The notes beneath the pieces are model-generated. The model was given only the letters and a program-made list of their open reading frames with translations, was not told the origin of the DNA and made no database searches. From NCBI GenBank assembly GCA_963575745.1, contig CAUYUJ010019950.1:62001-126000 (forward strand): DNA of 64,000 nt, read 5' to 3'. The translations under genes were made by a program, and so were the position numbers. Of this stretch, positions 32,886-42,720 are shown in pieces. This DNA comes from Prorocentrum cordatum. Lineage: Eukaryota; Sar; Dinophyceae; Prorocentrales; Prorocentraceae. Each line of letters opens with the position of its first letter. Position 1 is the stretch's first letter.

Positions 32886-34200
32886 ATCCCATGAGTTTGG
32901 CTGTTCACGCGAGATCGTCACTTTCGAATATCCGAAGGTTGCCCAAGCGAGTTCAACACCTCTATCTTATGAGGATGTCTCGAACGAGTGTTCTACTTTG
33001 AAACATAAAAGGTCATGCGTTGCAAGCAGAATATGTAGCACCCCGGATCGGCGGCACTGGCTGGAGGCCACTACAATATGGGCGATCTTACCAGCCGACG
33101 GCCGGGCAGGTTTCTTGGTACGTATCCAACATTAAATCTCGTGTTTGGCCGTACTGGTGTATCTTTTGGCAAAGCAAAACTACAGCGGGCTGGGGATGCT
33201 TCTGGTTACCCAGCGCGAGTGGTCAAACACATCGCGGAGCTGCTTCGACCTAGGTCTCGTGACGGACCGCTTGGACGACACCAGATTCTTCGACGGGTTC
33301 TTGGATCTACATCTCTGTTACCTTTTGTGCAATTCGATCTGGAGCAGCAAACATTGGCAGTGGGCGCAGCTTTCATACATGTGCCGAGAACGGTGTGCAA
33401 CGGAGCCCATGGGGAGCAAGCGCGGCAACGCGGCTGTCTCGCAATATCGGACCCCTTCTTCATCCTGCACGTGCGGGTCTGCGACGGCCCCCGCCTCGCC
33501 TTCGCTTGTTGGGCGTTTGTCGTCGGGGTGTTCATCCGGCGACTGTTTGGGACACCGTGAATTTCAAAAGGAAGGCAAAACAAGTGAAGCAGACCAGGAG
33601 TGCGGATCCAACGATTCAACCACATCTTGGCCACCTTCCAATACCAAAATTGCCGTATGCCAGGCTATACCGCACCATCCAATTCCGCGCGCTCATTGCG
33701 AATGGCCAAGTTGGGCCACTAACCATGTATACTTTGACATATTTGCATTTATTCGTGTCGTTCTTGGCGATCAAGAGCCCAATGATGCACTTTCCCCAGG
33801 CGTGGAATAAATGGGAGATCGCGGATTTCTCTTGTAAGAGTGCTCCTCACATCGATACTTTGCTGCCTGGCTTTGGCATCCGTATGGTGCCGCACTCGCG
33901 CCTGGAGCACGTTCTTCGAGGTTTTCGTCTGCTTCCTCTATGTGCTCGCCCTCTGGTTCTTAATCTAACTCTCATGTCTCAAATTGGCTATGTGCGGCAA
34001 ATTATCCAGTCTGGCTTGCAAGAATTGCGACATTACCCTGCGAGGAAATGCGTCATGCAGCACCTGCGCGTCTTGCCTGGCAAACAAGCCAGGTGGGATA
34101 ATCTGACTAACGCAAAGAAATGGTTCCAGAAATTCGACAACACTGATTTGGAATGCAACGCTGAAGATTCACACACATTGGGATGGTAACTTTTTCTGCA
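32886..34200 (+). other. Possible upstream part of the interrupted RT-like gene
   Basis: The plus strand shows patches of protein-like reading (for instance 33560-34189) in more than one frame, but no motif that I recognise. Given the RT-like gene that follows on the same strand, this may be its decayed N-terminal region. There is no start codon or domain to support a firm call. Confidence 0.3.
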
Positions 34201-34202
34201 GC

Positions 34203-34741
34203 ATGCCGGCTCTCGCGGTGGCCCAAGCAAAACCCGTGGCTCGTGGATTGCGCGGTGCTAGGCAGACTTCGATAGAGCAGCACGGGCTACCAGCTCGTGT
34301 GCACCGCATTCCAGCAGGTCGACTTGAAGTCTATGATGGCGCAGCTCTACATTCCCGACCCCCCGACGGAATGGAATTATTGGAGGAGCGTATGGAAGCG
34401 GCACTCTCAGCCCATCGGTGTCTGGTCCAAGATGATCACCACCGTACCAAAGTGTGGAGCGTCAAGCGTTCAGAGTTGGTCTACAACGTGTTGTCTAAAA
34501 ATCGCATAGGACCCAGTATGGCAAATGCTTTCGACAATGGACGCGCGGTGCCTGGGAAGCCTCCGACATGCTGAAAGCGTTATTGGATTACCCGCCTTCC
34601 TCACGACCCGGAAAGGCTCCTTGGCAAGATCTGGTTTTGCAAACATGTTTGCGTTTGTCAAGTCGACGTGCTACGCCGACGATGGAGCCTCTGCTTGCAA
34701 AAGATCGAACCAAAGCTGTGCATGACTTGAAAATGACATGT
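34203..34741 (+). pseudogene. RT-like gene, 5' part, interrupted by the copia insertion
   Basis: The best reading near the insertion is the frame from 34568, ending MTC at 34741, directly at the LTR. Skipping the copia element and one copy of the 4-bp duplication 'atgt', this frame continues without a stop for about 45 residues at 44751 onward. That continuity is the main evidence that the two flanks were one gene. Upstream of 34568 the reading switches frame several times. The stretch before the insertion is basic and helical, and I recognise its type from dinoflagellate RT-like proteins only through the part downstream of the insertion. It is a pseudogene: frameshifted and split. Confidence 0.45.
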
Positions 34742-34884
34742 TGTGGCAGCAGGAGAGGCAAGCGAAATGTTTTCCCTTGGGCCCAATGTGGAACGGACGT
34801 CACACATGATGGTCCTCTGACCATCTGTCCCTGAGTGAAACGCATATGCTAAACCTATGTCACAAAATGTGGCTCCCAGTAGCA
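34742..34884 (-). repeat. 3' LTR of the copia element
   Basis: Plus-strand start 'tgtggcagcaggagaggcaa', end 'ggctcccagtagca'. It matches the 44604-44746 copy except for about five substitutions. Confidence 0.85.
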
Positions 34885-34924
34885 TGGGTCCAACTCTCTC
34901 TAGGTTTAGCATTCCCCGACAACA

Positions 34925-37900
34925 CTACAGAAGCCCGTGTCCACTGCCTTGCAGTGTCGGTCGGAATCGTACCGATCGACGTACCCTGAAACTCGAAGCA
35001 GCAGCACAAATAACAAGAAAGGATCGCAGACTACTGGAAGATGGAGCGGGAGGAAGAGAGAGGAGGACGGACGGGAGGACACCACCACCACCACCACCGA
35101 CCAGGCCAGGAGGGGCAAGCTCGTCCAGGTACTCCTTCCAGGAAATCCAGGCAGGGCCAGCCAGCATCTTTCTGGAAGCTGACTGAGAGCGATCTTTGAG
35201 CTCAGGAGCGGCCCGGCGTCGGTCCACCTCGAACTCTTCGCCCACAAGAACAAGCTTGCCACTGGACATGAGATCGGACAGCGCCGCGTTGCACTTAGTG
35301 ATATCATCTTTTGTGAGGGCGTCTACCAGCATCCTGCCGCGGGGAATCCAACGAACCCGCCCTCGAGCGCGCTCGAGAGACTCGCAGATGATAGCCAGAT
35401 CGAGTGCTGCCCGGCGGTCCGTGGCTGATGCATTCCCTTCTTTTTGCATCGTGTCGTAGATGGACTTGGCGTCTACCACGTGGACTTGTTGCTCACGACT
35501 CCCTAACCGGCAGTCGCGCCGGAAGACGGTGGTAAACGGGCCCGAAGCACGGGCGCAGTCAGGTAGGTCGACGTCCTGAAACACTACGTCGCGGTAGAGC
35601 ACTTGGAGGTACTCAACCTCGGCCACGGCTGCCGAAAAGGCTTGGGTCTCTCTGGCCAGAGTCGACGGGACCTTGCGCCGGAACTTACTACTGCGCCAGC
35701 CCAGAAGTGACGCTCGGACAAAGCGTTTGTCGAGGACCGATTTGTCAGCGGCTAACACCATCCAGGCACCCTGAGTAGGGTCGGACGGCAGTCCGTTGTC
35801 GTCTACCAGCGATTCGACCGAACCGACGCCACCGGCATCTGATAACGATATGAAAGCCATGTGCTCAGGATTCAGTCTCCAAACAGTATGGCCTCGAGAG
35901 GCGGATGCTCGAAGATGTCTGACAAACTTATTGGCACAGGCAACGTCTGACACGGTCGGAGCCCGTAGCCGACTGGCCAGAATGCTAGCAACTCCAGCGG
36001 CCTCCGGACGAGACTCCCGTCCTACCCAGTTGAACTTGTATACTGGAGATCGCAGGGCCTTGAATTCTGCGGGTTGCAGCGGTGAGTTCTTGTGGGTCAT
36101 CCTGCCCCGGGCCAGGCTGCGTGGGCGAATCTCCTCAAGAATATACTTCTCCTGGTCGATCGTGACCTTGCCAGGTGCAAAAGTAACCCGGCGACCGGCG
36201 AAATCTACGGGCCCCGCGTGGCAGTCGCGATACTTGCCGAAACGAAAACGGTTCTCAAGCACGCCTCTGATCCAGGAACGGGCCGCGGCATCGGAGCTGC
36301 CGATGAAGAAGTCATCGACTTCCAGTAGCATCATGTTCTGGATGGTGCCATGAGGCCTAAGCCACCAGCATGGCTCCAATAGGCTGCGTACAAACCCATA
36401 CTTCTCGAGATGGCCCACCACAGTACGTCTCCAAGCCACGGGGGCATCGTCGAGCCCGTAGACATTTACCAGCAGAAGAATAAGCGAGCCTGGCTCCACC
36501 TGGATGCCCTCGCAGGGCTCGACGTATATCTGGCCCTGGGACCTGGACATGGGGTCGGACTGGGTACAGGCGTTCTTGACATCCGCGATGTCGCCTAGCA
36601 TGTTGAAATTGGCCAAGACCTGGACAAACATCATGATGGATGACGTCTGTGGGGTAGGCGCGTACACTGCCAAAGATCCGGAATCTGGGTCCTTATGCCC
36701 GTGGACGCACCACCTGGACTCGGCCTCTGGCTCGGTAAAGGTTCCTTCCACCGGCTTCCATCTCCTGACCATCCGGCTCGATATTATACGACCCGGTTGG
36801 AGCTGACGGACCTTGGCCGCTTGGGCCGGAGGGATGACTCGGACGCCCCCGGACTGCATCATGGATTGCCACTCCTTGTTGTCAGAGGCTTGGAACTTCT
36901 GGCGCTCGGGGGGAGTGAGCTGCTTCAGGCTCACCTCTCCGCCTCGACTGGCCGCGAAAGCGCCGCCGTCTTGAGAGCTCTCGTCGGCGCTGCTGGTCCA
37001 GCAGTCAAAACCGACGGGGATCGTGCCAAGCCCGTCCACGGCGCCCGGGGCCACCCAAAAGTCCCCCTCCGGCTCAGCCTCCACGAACCTCCCACTAGCT
37101 TCTCTTCGACCCGGAGAGCGAGACCTCGCCCTAGACTCAATGTCCCGAACACGCTCCATGACCGAGCGACTGGCCTCCCTGCCAGTCTCCACCGTCCTGG
37201 AAGTCTCTGGGCCAGGCCCTGGACCGGAGGAGGAGGAGGAGTCAACGCCACCACCACCACCACCACCGCCGGAGGAGAGAGGACGGGAGGAGGTCCCAGT
37301 CGCTGGGGGGGCGCTGGAGTCGAGGGTCCTGGCCCTCTTGACCTCGGGAGGCGCGCTCCCCGCCCTGGCGGGCCTGATGCAGGCCGGCACGTCGTCGGGC
37401 TGAGAGATCCTCGCTCGGGGCTTGGACGCTCCGGGAGCGTGCCTGTCCAGATCCGGGGAGGAACGTGGAGGAAGGGAAGCGTCGAGGGCCTGCCTCAGGT
37501 CCTCGGGAAGAGGTCCGGGAGGAGAGGAAGAGGAGGGAGGAGAAAGACCAGGAGGAGGAGAGGGAGACGAAGGTGGAGGGTCCCTGAGCTCGAGCGAACC
37601 CCCGGCCGTGTCGGCTCTCTCGGCCTCGGCCTGAGATCGAGTAGGGCTTGGAGGGGCGTTGACAGACTGACCGCCTTTTGAAGGCGACCCCTCCGAGATC
37701 GACGGAAGACCCGTCCGCTCCGATCCCGGCTGCGCCACGACCGATCCGGCTCGAGATCGGTCTCCCCGGAGTGACCTCCGGGGAATGCCGAGGGGCCCCG
37801 TGGCCGACGGGACCTGGGGTCGAGACTCCGGTTCGGGATCATCTCTCGGAGCGGGTCCTGGTCCTGGGACCTGGGGCCCGGCGTCAAGGTCGGCCTGGGC

Positions 37901-40795
37901 CGCCTCGTCCCAGGCGCTGTCAGGCGGAACCCCATCCCGTTGGACGTCCACCGCTGTCACACGGCGAGCCTGGGCGGCCTGCAGAAGATCCTGCCAGCGC
38001 GGATCCTCGGCCAACTGAAGGCCGTACTCCTCTTCTGGGCTGGCCAGGCGGATCTGCTCGGCTGAGCACTTCCAGAGCCTGGCCCGGACGGCCACCCAGA
38101 CCGTGCCCCCTTCAGCCAGAACCACAGCCCCGGGACCCGTCCAACCCGCTCGGCGTCGCCCGAGAGCGTCGGCACGAGACGACATCTGGGTGAAGTGACG
38201 CCAGACAAACACCCATTGACCTGGGGTGAACCTACGGTTCCCTGGAGTCCTGGCCCGACTGGCTCGAGAGATGTTGTCTCGAGCGGTCGCCTCCATCGCC
38301 ATCCTCCGGGCGGCCGCCCGGATGGCGTGGGCCCGGGCAAACTCGGCCCCGGCCTCGTCTTGTTCCGAGGATGGGCTGGTGACATCTTGCCACCCAAGCA
38401 GCGCCTTGTGGTCGTCAGAAAGCAGCTCGTGGTGGAGTCGGGGGTTTTCTCCGAAAACAAGTTGGAGAGGAGAGAAGCCTCCGCGGTGCCTAAACCTATT
38501 CTTATGGGCGACCAGCTCGAAGACCAAGTCGTCCAGCTCCTGAAGGCTGGCTGGAAGGGCGGCCCCAGTTTCTAGCTCGGCCCGGACCCGCTCCTTGACC
38601 CAGCCACTGTGGCGCTCTACCCTGCCGTTTTGCCATGGAGAATCGGCGTCGCAAACGTGATGACAAATTCCCCACTGCTCCAGGCCCCGGGCAAACCTGG
38701 CTCCAAACTCGGAGCCTCCGTCGGAAATCAAAAAGTGAGGGGCCCCCAGGGGCCTGACCCAGGACCGCAGGAACTCGGACCAGACGGCAGCCGCCGTCGC
38801 ACTTTCCACCCTCGAAACCACCTGGAGGTTGGAACCGTGATCAACTATGTTCATGTACGGGTGCGTGGTTCCTTGGAACTCCAGATAGAAGAGGCCCACT
38901 CCGACGATGTGGTTAAACCGAAACGTTCTGGACAGCGCCACTCTCCGATGGGCCCCCGATCGAGATCTCTCGGCACAATCGGAGCACACAAACTCACGGC
39001 GCACCCATCTGATGAGTCGCTGTTTCGTTCCCCCGGCCCGGAGCACTCGGACGAACTTGCGATTATCGGGGTGCCCCATGTTGCAATGGAACTTGTAAAT
39101 CAACCGCTTGGGTGGATACCGGCCCGCGCGAAAGGTCACCGAACCCCCCTCGAGCACCGCGTGCTCGTGACCCCCCATGCACAAATGCCCGTCCAACAGG
39201 CGAAGGGTGTGGGGGTGGTTCGATAAGATGCCAGTCGGCTTCTTGTTAAGGCCGCGGGCATCTACTTGCATGCCGAACTGGCACATATCTACTCTAACCC
39301 GCTGCACCCCCGGGAGTTCCCAGACACACTTCAGCACGGATGTTCCCCATGAGGAGGCGTAGAGGGGGTGTTCGAACGCGAAGTAGCGTCCGTGGCGTAC
39401 TTGATAGGACGCGATCTCCATGCAGAGTATCAGATCCCGAAGCCCCTCGGACATCAGTCGGTTCCAGTCGGCCGGATCCATCCGATCACGATTGATTCGA
39501 TTTATGGCCGAAAACGCGCGACATTCCGAACGCAGCCAAATCATCTCTGGGCGATCGGATCGGATAGCTTTCCACAGCTGCTTCACGTCCTCCTTACTAG
39601 AGGAGTCCCATCCTACTTTGCGGTCCCACGAGGACCTCACTTCCAGAGGGGCCCCTAGCTTCTCGACCACTGGGGCCATGCGAGGAGGGGAGAAGACCTC
39701 CATAAACGCCACCTTGGACCTGGAACTGCGATCCGACGCGACGAAGGAGCCTCCCCCGAAGCTCCCGGTCGCCTTGGCAGCCGCCTCGCCGAGAGCTTTC
39801 CCGACTCGAGAACCGCGGGCAACCTCGTGGTCGTCATTAGTCAGATCCCCATCGAGCCACTCGGGGCCCGCAAAACAATCTGTGGAGGAGGAGGTTGGAG
39901 AGGGTGAGGGACGTGTTCGGACGCTCTCGCGAGCGCCGGCGTCAGAAGCAGTGCGCGCACAGCCGGACAAGCTGTGAGCAAGTCCCAGCGCTTCGGCTCG
40001 GGCTCTTCGGCCTGAGCTGGGAAGAGGCGCTGGCGGCGCTGGAGGCGTCCCCGCATCTAGATCTCGGTGCTCTCGACCTCGCCCATCACCTCCCAGGGCA
40101 CCTCGACCTCCTGCCCGCTCGCCGGCTGCTGGACCTCGGTCACTGAGGTGGTCGTCGTGGTCTGGTCGGCCTCGGCCCCCGACGACGTAGCACCCGCCTG
40201 TGAGCCCGAAGCCTCCGCCTGGCTGCTCGCTGCTTGGTTGTTGGCCATGTGCACCAGGCCCATCACTGCTGCACCGATCTCGACGACCATGTGGGTGAGC
40301 TGCGCCACTGCCTGCTCCAAGTTCGTGACTGAGACCGACGTCGCGCTCATGTGGTTCGAGATCTCGTCGATCACATCGCCCATCGGCTCCAGGCCCTCGA
40401 GGATGCGGCGGATACGCACCACCCCTTGGAAGATCTGCTGCATCCCTTCCTCGACCTGGCCGGGGCTCTGGAGCTGCATCTGGCGCGAGTACTCCCCGAT
40501 CTGCTCCACGCTCTCGCGAACTCGTCCAAGCTGCTGCATGCCCTCCAGGATCTGGTACAGCTGCTATTGCAGTGTGTTGAGGTAGCCGTTCAGGTCGTTC
40601 ACCGTCTGGAGCGCCGCCGTCCCATCCTGGAAGCCGGGGTTCTGTTCCAAGACACGCACCGCCCGGTCCGCTGAGTCCGCCGCGCGGCGGGCTGCCTGAG
40701 CAGCAGACTCTGGCCGCTCTGCGGGCGCATCGCCATCCTGCCGATCGCCTCGCCTCACGAAGGTGCCGTCGATCTTCTTGCCGCAGAATCGGCAC
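34925..40795 (-). CDS. Copia pol polyprotein: methyltransferase-like segment, integrase, RT, RNase H
   Basis: One uninterrupted 1956-codon frame; the first 300 residues overlap another ORF and look like out-of-frame filler, so real coding probably begins near 39.9 kb. Residues 360-500 resemble the methyltransferase-like region found in dinoflagellate copia elements (MEVFSPPR; SECRAFS in place of a PC motif). Integrase: HHCC-type finger (YKFHCNMGH ... CSDC) at 568-607. The expected first Asp is Gly (VGVGLFYLEF, about 634), while the second Asp (ISDGGSEF) and Glu (NGRVERH) are present. A C-terminal GWTGPGAVVLAEGG block follows at about 880. Then comes a Pro/Ser-rich linker of about 400 residues. 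RT: DIADVKNACTQSD (about 1400), YGLDDAP, LLEVDDFFIG (about 1490). RNase H: VVDAKSIYDTM (about 1775) and a final MLVDALTKDD. RT and RNase H motifs are intact; the integrase probably is not active. Confidence 0.85.
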   Translation of the reverse strand: MPILRQEDRRHLREARRSAGWRCARRAARVCCSGSPPRGGLSGPGGACLGTEPRLPGWDGGAPDGERPERLPQHTAIAAVPDPGGHAAAWTSSRERGADRGVLAPDAAPEPRPGRGRDAADLPRGGAYPPHPRGPGADGRCDRRDLEPHERDVGLSHELGAGSGAAHPHGRRDRCSSDGPGAHGQQPSSEQPGGGFGLTGGCYVVGGRGRPDHDDHLSDRGPAAGERAGGRGALGGDGRGREHRDLDAGTPPAPPAPLPSSGRRARAEALGLAHSLSGCARTASDAGARESVRTRPSPSPTSSSTDCFAGPEWLDGDLTNDDHEVARGSRVGKALGEAAAKATGSFGGGSFVASDRSSRSKVAFMEVFSPPRMAPVVEKLGAPLEVRSSWDRKVGWDSSSKEDVKQLWKAIRSDRPEMIWLRSECRAFSAINRINRDRMDPADWNRLMSEGLRDLILCMEIASYQVRHGRYFAFEHPLYASSWGTSVLKCVWELPGVQRVRVDMCQFGMQVDARGLNKKPTGILSNHPHTLRLLDGHLCMGGHEHAVLEGGSVTFRAGRYPPKRLIYKFHCNMGHPDNRKFVRVLRAGGTKQRLIRWVRREFVCSDCAERSRSGAHRRVALSRTFRFNHIVGVGLFYLEFQGTTHPYMNIVDHGSNLQVVSRVESATAAAVWSEFLRSWVRPLGAPHFLISDGGSEFGARFARGLEQWGICHHVCDADSPWQNGRVERHSGWVKERVRAELETGAALPASLQELDDLVFELVAHKNRFRHRGGFSPLQLVFGENPRLHHELLSDDHKALLGWQDVTSPSSEQDEAGAEFARAHAIRAAARRMAMEATARDNISRASRARTPGNRRFTPGQWVFVWRHFTQMSSRADALGRRRAGWTGPGAVVLAEGGTVWVAVRARLWKCSAEQIRLASPEEEYGLQLAEDPRWQDLLQAAQARRVTAVDVQRDGVPPDSAWDEAAQADLDAGPQVPGPGPAPRDDPEPESRPQVPSATGPLGIPRRSLRGDRSRAGSVVAQPGSERTGLPSISEGSPSKGGQSVNAPPSPTRSQAEAERADTAGGSLELRDPPPSSPSPPPGLSPPSSSSPPGPLPEDLRQALDASLPPRSSPDLDRHAPGASKPRARISQPDDVPACIRPARAGSAPPEVKRARTLDSSAPPATGTSSRPLSSGGGGGGGGVDSSSSSGPGPGPETSRTVETGREASRSVMERVRDIESRARSRSPGRREASGRFVEAEPEGDFWVAPGAVDGLGTIPVGFDCWTSSADESSQDGGAFAASRGGEVSLKQLTPPERQKFQASDNKEWQSMMQSGGVRVIPPAQAAKVRQLQPGRIISSRMVRRWKPVEGTFTEPEAESRWCVHGHKDPDSGSLAVYAPTPQTSSIMMFVQVLANFNMLGDIADVKNACTQSDPMSRSQGQIYVEPCEGIQVEPGSLILLLVNVYGLDDAPVAWRRTVVGHLEKYGFVRSLLEPCWWLRPHGTIQNMMLLEVDDFFIGSSDAAARSWIRGVLENRFRFGKYRDCHAGPVDFAGRRVTFAPGKVTIDQEKYILEEIRPRSLARGRMTHKNSPLQPAEFKALRSPVYKFNWVGRESRPEAAGVASILASRLRAPTVSDVACANKFVRHLRASASRGHTVWRLNPEHMAFISLSDAGGVGSVESLVDDNGLPSDPTQGAWMVLAADKSVLDKRFVRASLLGWRSSKFRRKVPSTLARETQAFSAAVAEVEYLQVLYRDVVFQDVDLPDCARASGPFTTVFRRDCRLGSREQQVHVVDAKSIYDTMQKEGNASATDRRAALDLAIICESLERARGRVRWIPRGRMLVDALTKDDITKCNAALSDLMSSGKLVLVGEEFEVDRRRAAPELKDRSQSASRKMLAGPAWISWKEYLDELAPPGLVGGGGGGVLPSVLLSLPPAPSSSSLRSFLVICAAASSFRVRRSVRFRPTLQGSGHGLL

Positions 40796-41726
40796 TTCTT
40801 GCCGGAGCCGTATTGGTTGCCGTACCCGATGAGCTCCGAGTGGTTGCAGAAGGGGGGCGGCTTGGACGGTAGCCGAGCCCTCTCTGGCGCGGCCTTCGGC
40901 TTTGGTGGGGGGGGCCCGTGTGCCGGTACTGCAGGTGCTGCCGCTGATGCCGGCACTGCTGCAGGTACTGCTGCTCCCTGACTGCGGTTCACCGTGCTCT
41001 GGTTCACGGCCATCTCCGGCGTGATCCGGTCCTCGTCGTGGCCGTAGTTGGTCCCTGGAGGCGCCCCTGGGTTCGGCGAGCCCCGGTGTCCAGGGATCTG
41101 GGGCGACAACGCTCTCGGTGGCCCCTGCGCCTGAGGAGCCGGCCCCACCAGGCCCTGAGGAGCCTGCTGCTGGGATGCCGCTGCCATCGCCGCCTGGGGA
41201 GGGGGCCGCGCCATCGCTGCCCCTGCCGCTCCCCGCAGCGCAGGCTGAGGCCGTCCGCTCGCTGTGGCGGCAGAGGCGGCGGGTGCATCAGCATCTGCTG
41301 ATATTCGGCTGTCAGTAGCGGCGTTCCGTCCGCCAGGTGGCCCACGATCGCGTCGCTGGGAATGCCCGCCGGTCCGGCGCGGGCAACTGCCTGAGCCCGC
41401 GTCATCTGCTGAGGGGGAACTTGACTCGGCACGCCTGGCTGCTGAGGCGCCGCTGTCGTCTGCGGCCGACCCGGAGTTGGCGCCGGCGTCGCTGCCGCGC
41501 GGGCCTGCTCCTCCGAGATTCGACGCTGCACCTCCTCGTCCCACCCCTCCGGGATGGGCCAGGCCGACGGGCCTTGCACCGGACCCTCCGCAGGACCCAC
41601 GTCCTCGTCGGCGTCGCTGTTGTTGCTGTCGCCTGCGGGCGTCGGAGCATCGACGCCTCGGAATCTGGGAGCTGCTCGGGTCTGCAAGATCAGCGCCAGG
41701 CTCCACAGAAGGTGAAGGCTGCCCAT
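40057..41726 (-). pseudogene. Extra copia ORF with a zinc-binding motif and coiled-coil tail
   Basis: This lies between protease and pol. The reading starts at an ATG (41724-41726) with a hydrophobic MGSLHLLWSLALIL leader that may be a signal or membrane segment. A Pro/Ala/Gln-rich region follows. The frame shifts near 41.25 kb into the frame that carries FCNHSELIGYGNQYG and KKCRFCGKKIDG (about 40850-40770), a C-x-H...C-x2-C arrangement. After that come heptad-like helices (40740-40180: EQIGEYSRQMQL, ISNHMSATSVSVTNLEQAVAQ). A single TAG at 40564-40566 lies between two Gln codons. Frames 5' and 3' of this TAG are equally protein-like, so it is a point mutation or a readthrough site. Similar zinc motifs precede the integrase in copia elements of dinoflagellates, as far as I recall. 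The role is unknown; it may be a structural or nucleic-acid-binding protein. Confidence 0.5.
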
Positions 41727-41803
41727 CTCTGCTGAGGCGGCTGACCTCGACGGTAGCTCGTGGGCTAAGTGTGCGTGAAAGCCTGAAAGTCTTTCGCCTG
41801 AGA

Positions 41804-41825
41804 CTCGAGCCAAAAACGACTACGG
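41804..41825 (-). other. Spliced-leader-like sequence inside the copia element
   Basis: On the minus strand this reads 'ccgtagtcgtttttggctcg' followed by 'ag'. Against DinoSL (CCGTAGCCATTTTGGCTCAAG) it differs by three substitutions and one inserted T. It lies about 80 bases upstream of the ATG of the extra ORF. It could be chance or the relic of a trans-spliced transcript captured by the element. Confidence 0.3.
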
Positions 41826-42109
41826 AAAGGATGCATGCCAGGCCCCGCGGGCCCATGATGGCATCGAGAGCTCCGGTCTCCCCGTGGCCTCTGGCGTGGT
41901 GACCTTAGCACAACGATCCTAAGCCCGATGCCTGTTCGAGGCGGGCCCGCTGAGCCCAGGGCCCGACGAGGAGGATAAGGAAGGCGAGGGCGAGCGATGC
42001 GAGCGAGTACGTGAAATCGTACAACCCCTGGCTGCTCCCGAACTCCGATCTGCTCGACATCCTCCTAGACCCGGCGCCTGGCCAATTCGAACGAAGCCTG
42101 GGCCTGCTT

Positions 42110-42720
42110 CTACAAAGGGGGGGGGGGGGGGGTGAGGGAGATAATGTAGCTCACAATCGTTCCGTCAGCCAGCATCTTCGGAGGCTTCCCATTGCCAGGT
42201 GCGAATGAGCTCTCCGTGAGAAAAGGGTATCGCTTCAGAGCTGAAGCTGGCGCAACTGCAGGCTCCTCGAGCGGTCGGGCGATCTCAACCATCCGATGCC
42301 TGGAGCCTAAACGCGTCATGTCTATCGTGGTCCGCAAGGCTCCGGACCGCAACTTGTTCCTCGGAAGATCGATGGCGCTCTCGAGAAACTCGAGCAAATT
42401 CACGCTGAGAATGTGCGGCGCCGCCTCTCCAAGGACTGCGGTATCTATGATGCCGAAAACTCCAGCGAGGCATAGTGGAAAGAGCACAGCACTGACCACC
42501 TTGGCAGCGCCTCCTACGCCGTGCGCCCCCCGAACGTGGGCACGGTGCTCTGGTGGAATCTCGACGAAACGGAGGCCGTGCACCGCGAGCGCCTCGGACT
42601 CGCGGTTGAGAGCCTCCACTCCCGCCAAGTCGTTGCCGGCGCCAGGGTCGATGAGGCCCTGGGTGAGGGCGCGGCCAGGAACACCGAGTTGCTCGGGATC
42701 TCCTCCTCGACCTCGCGCCA
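42110..42720 (-). pseudogene. Copia aspartic protease
   Basis: The protease would process the Gag-Pol polyprotein. The frame open from 42904 becomes protein-like near 42.7 kb. The active-site loop reads TQGLIDPGAGNDLAG (Asp at about 42649); the family normally has D-T/S-G, so here Thr/Ser is replaced by Pro. A flap-like GGAAKVVSAV and a C-terminal hydrophobic strand and helix (GIIDTAVLG, LSVNLLEFLESAID) match the retropepsin order, including the second ILG-like block. It is in a different frame from gag, with the switch near 42.7 kb, so either a programmed frameshift or a mutation is needed. The reading ends at a poly-G run (42117-42132), which may have truncated it. Confidence 0.6.

Noticed and set aside
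39895-40795. First 300 residues of the copia pol frame as coding sequence
   Set aside because: They overlap the zinc/coiled-coil ORF, which has far more protein-like composition in another frame.
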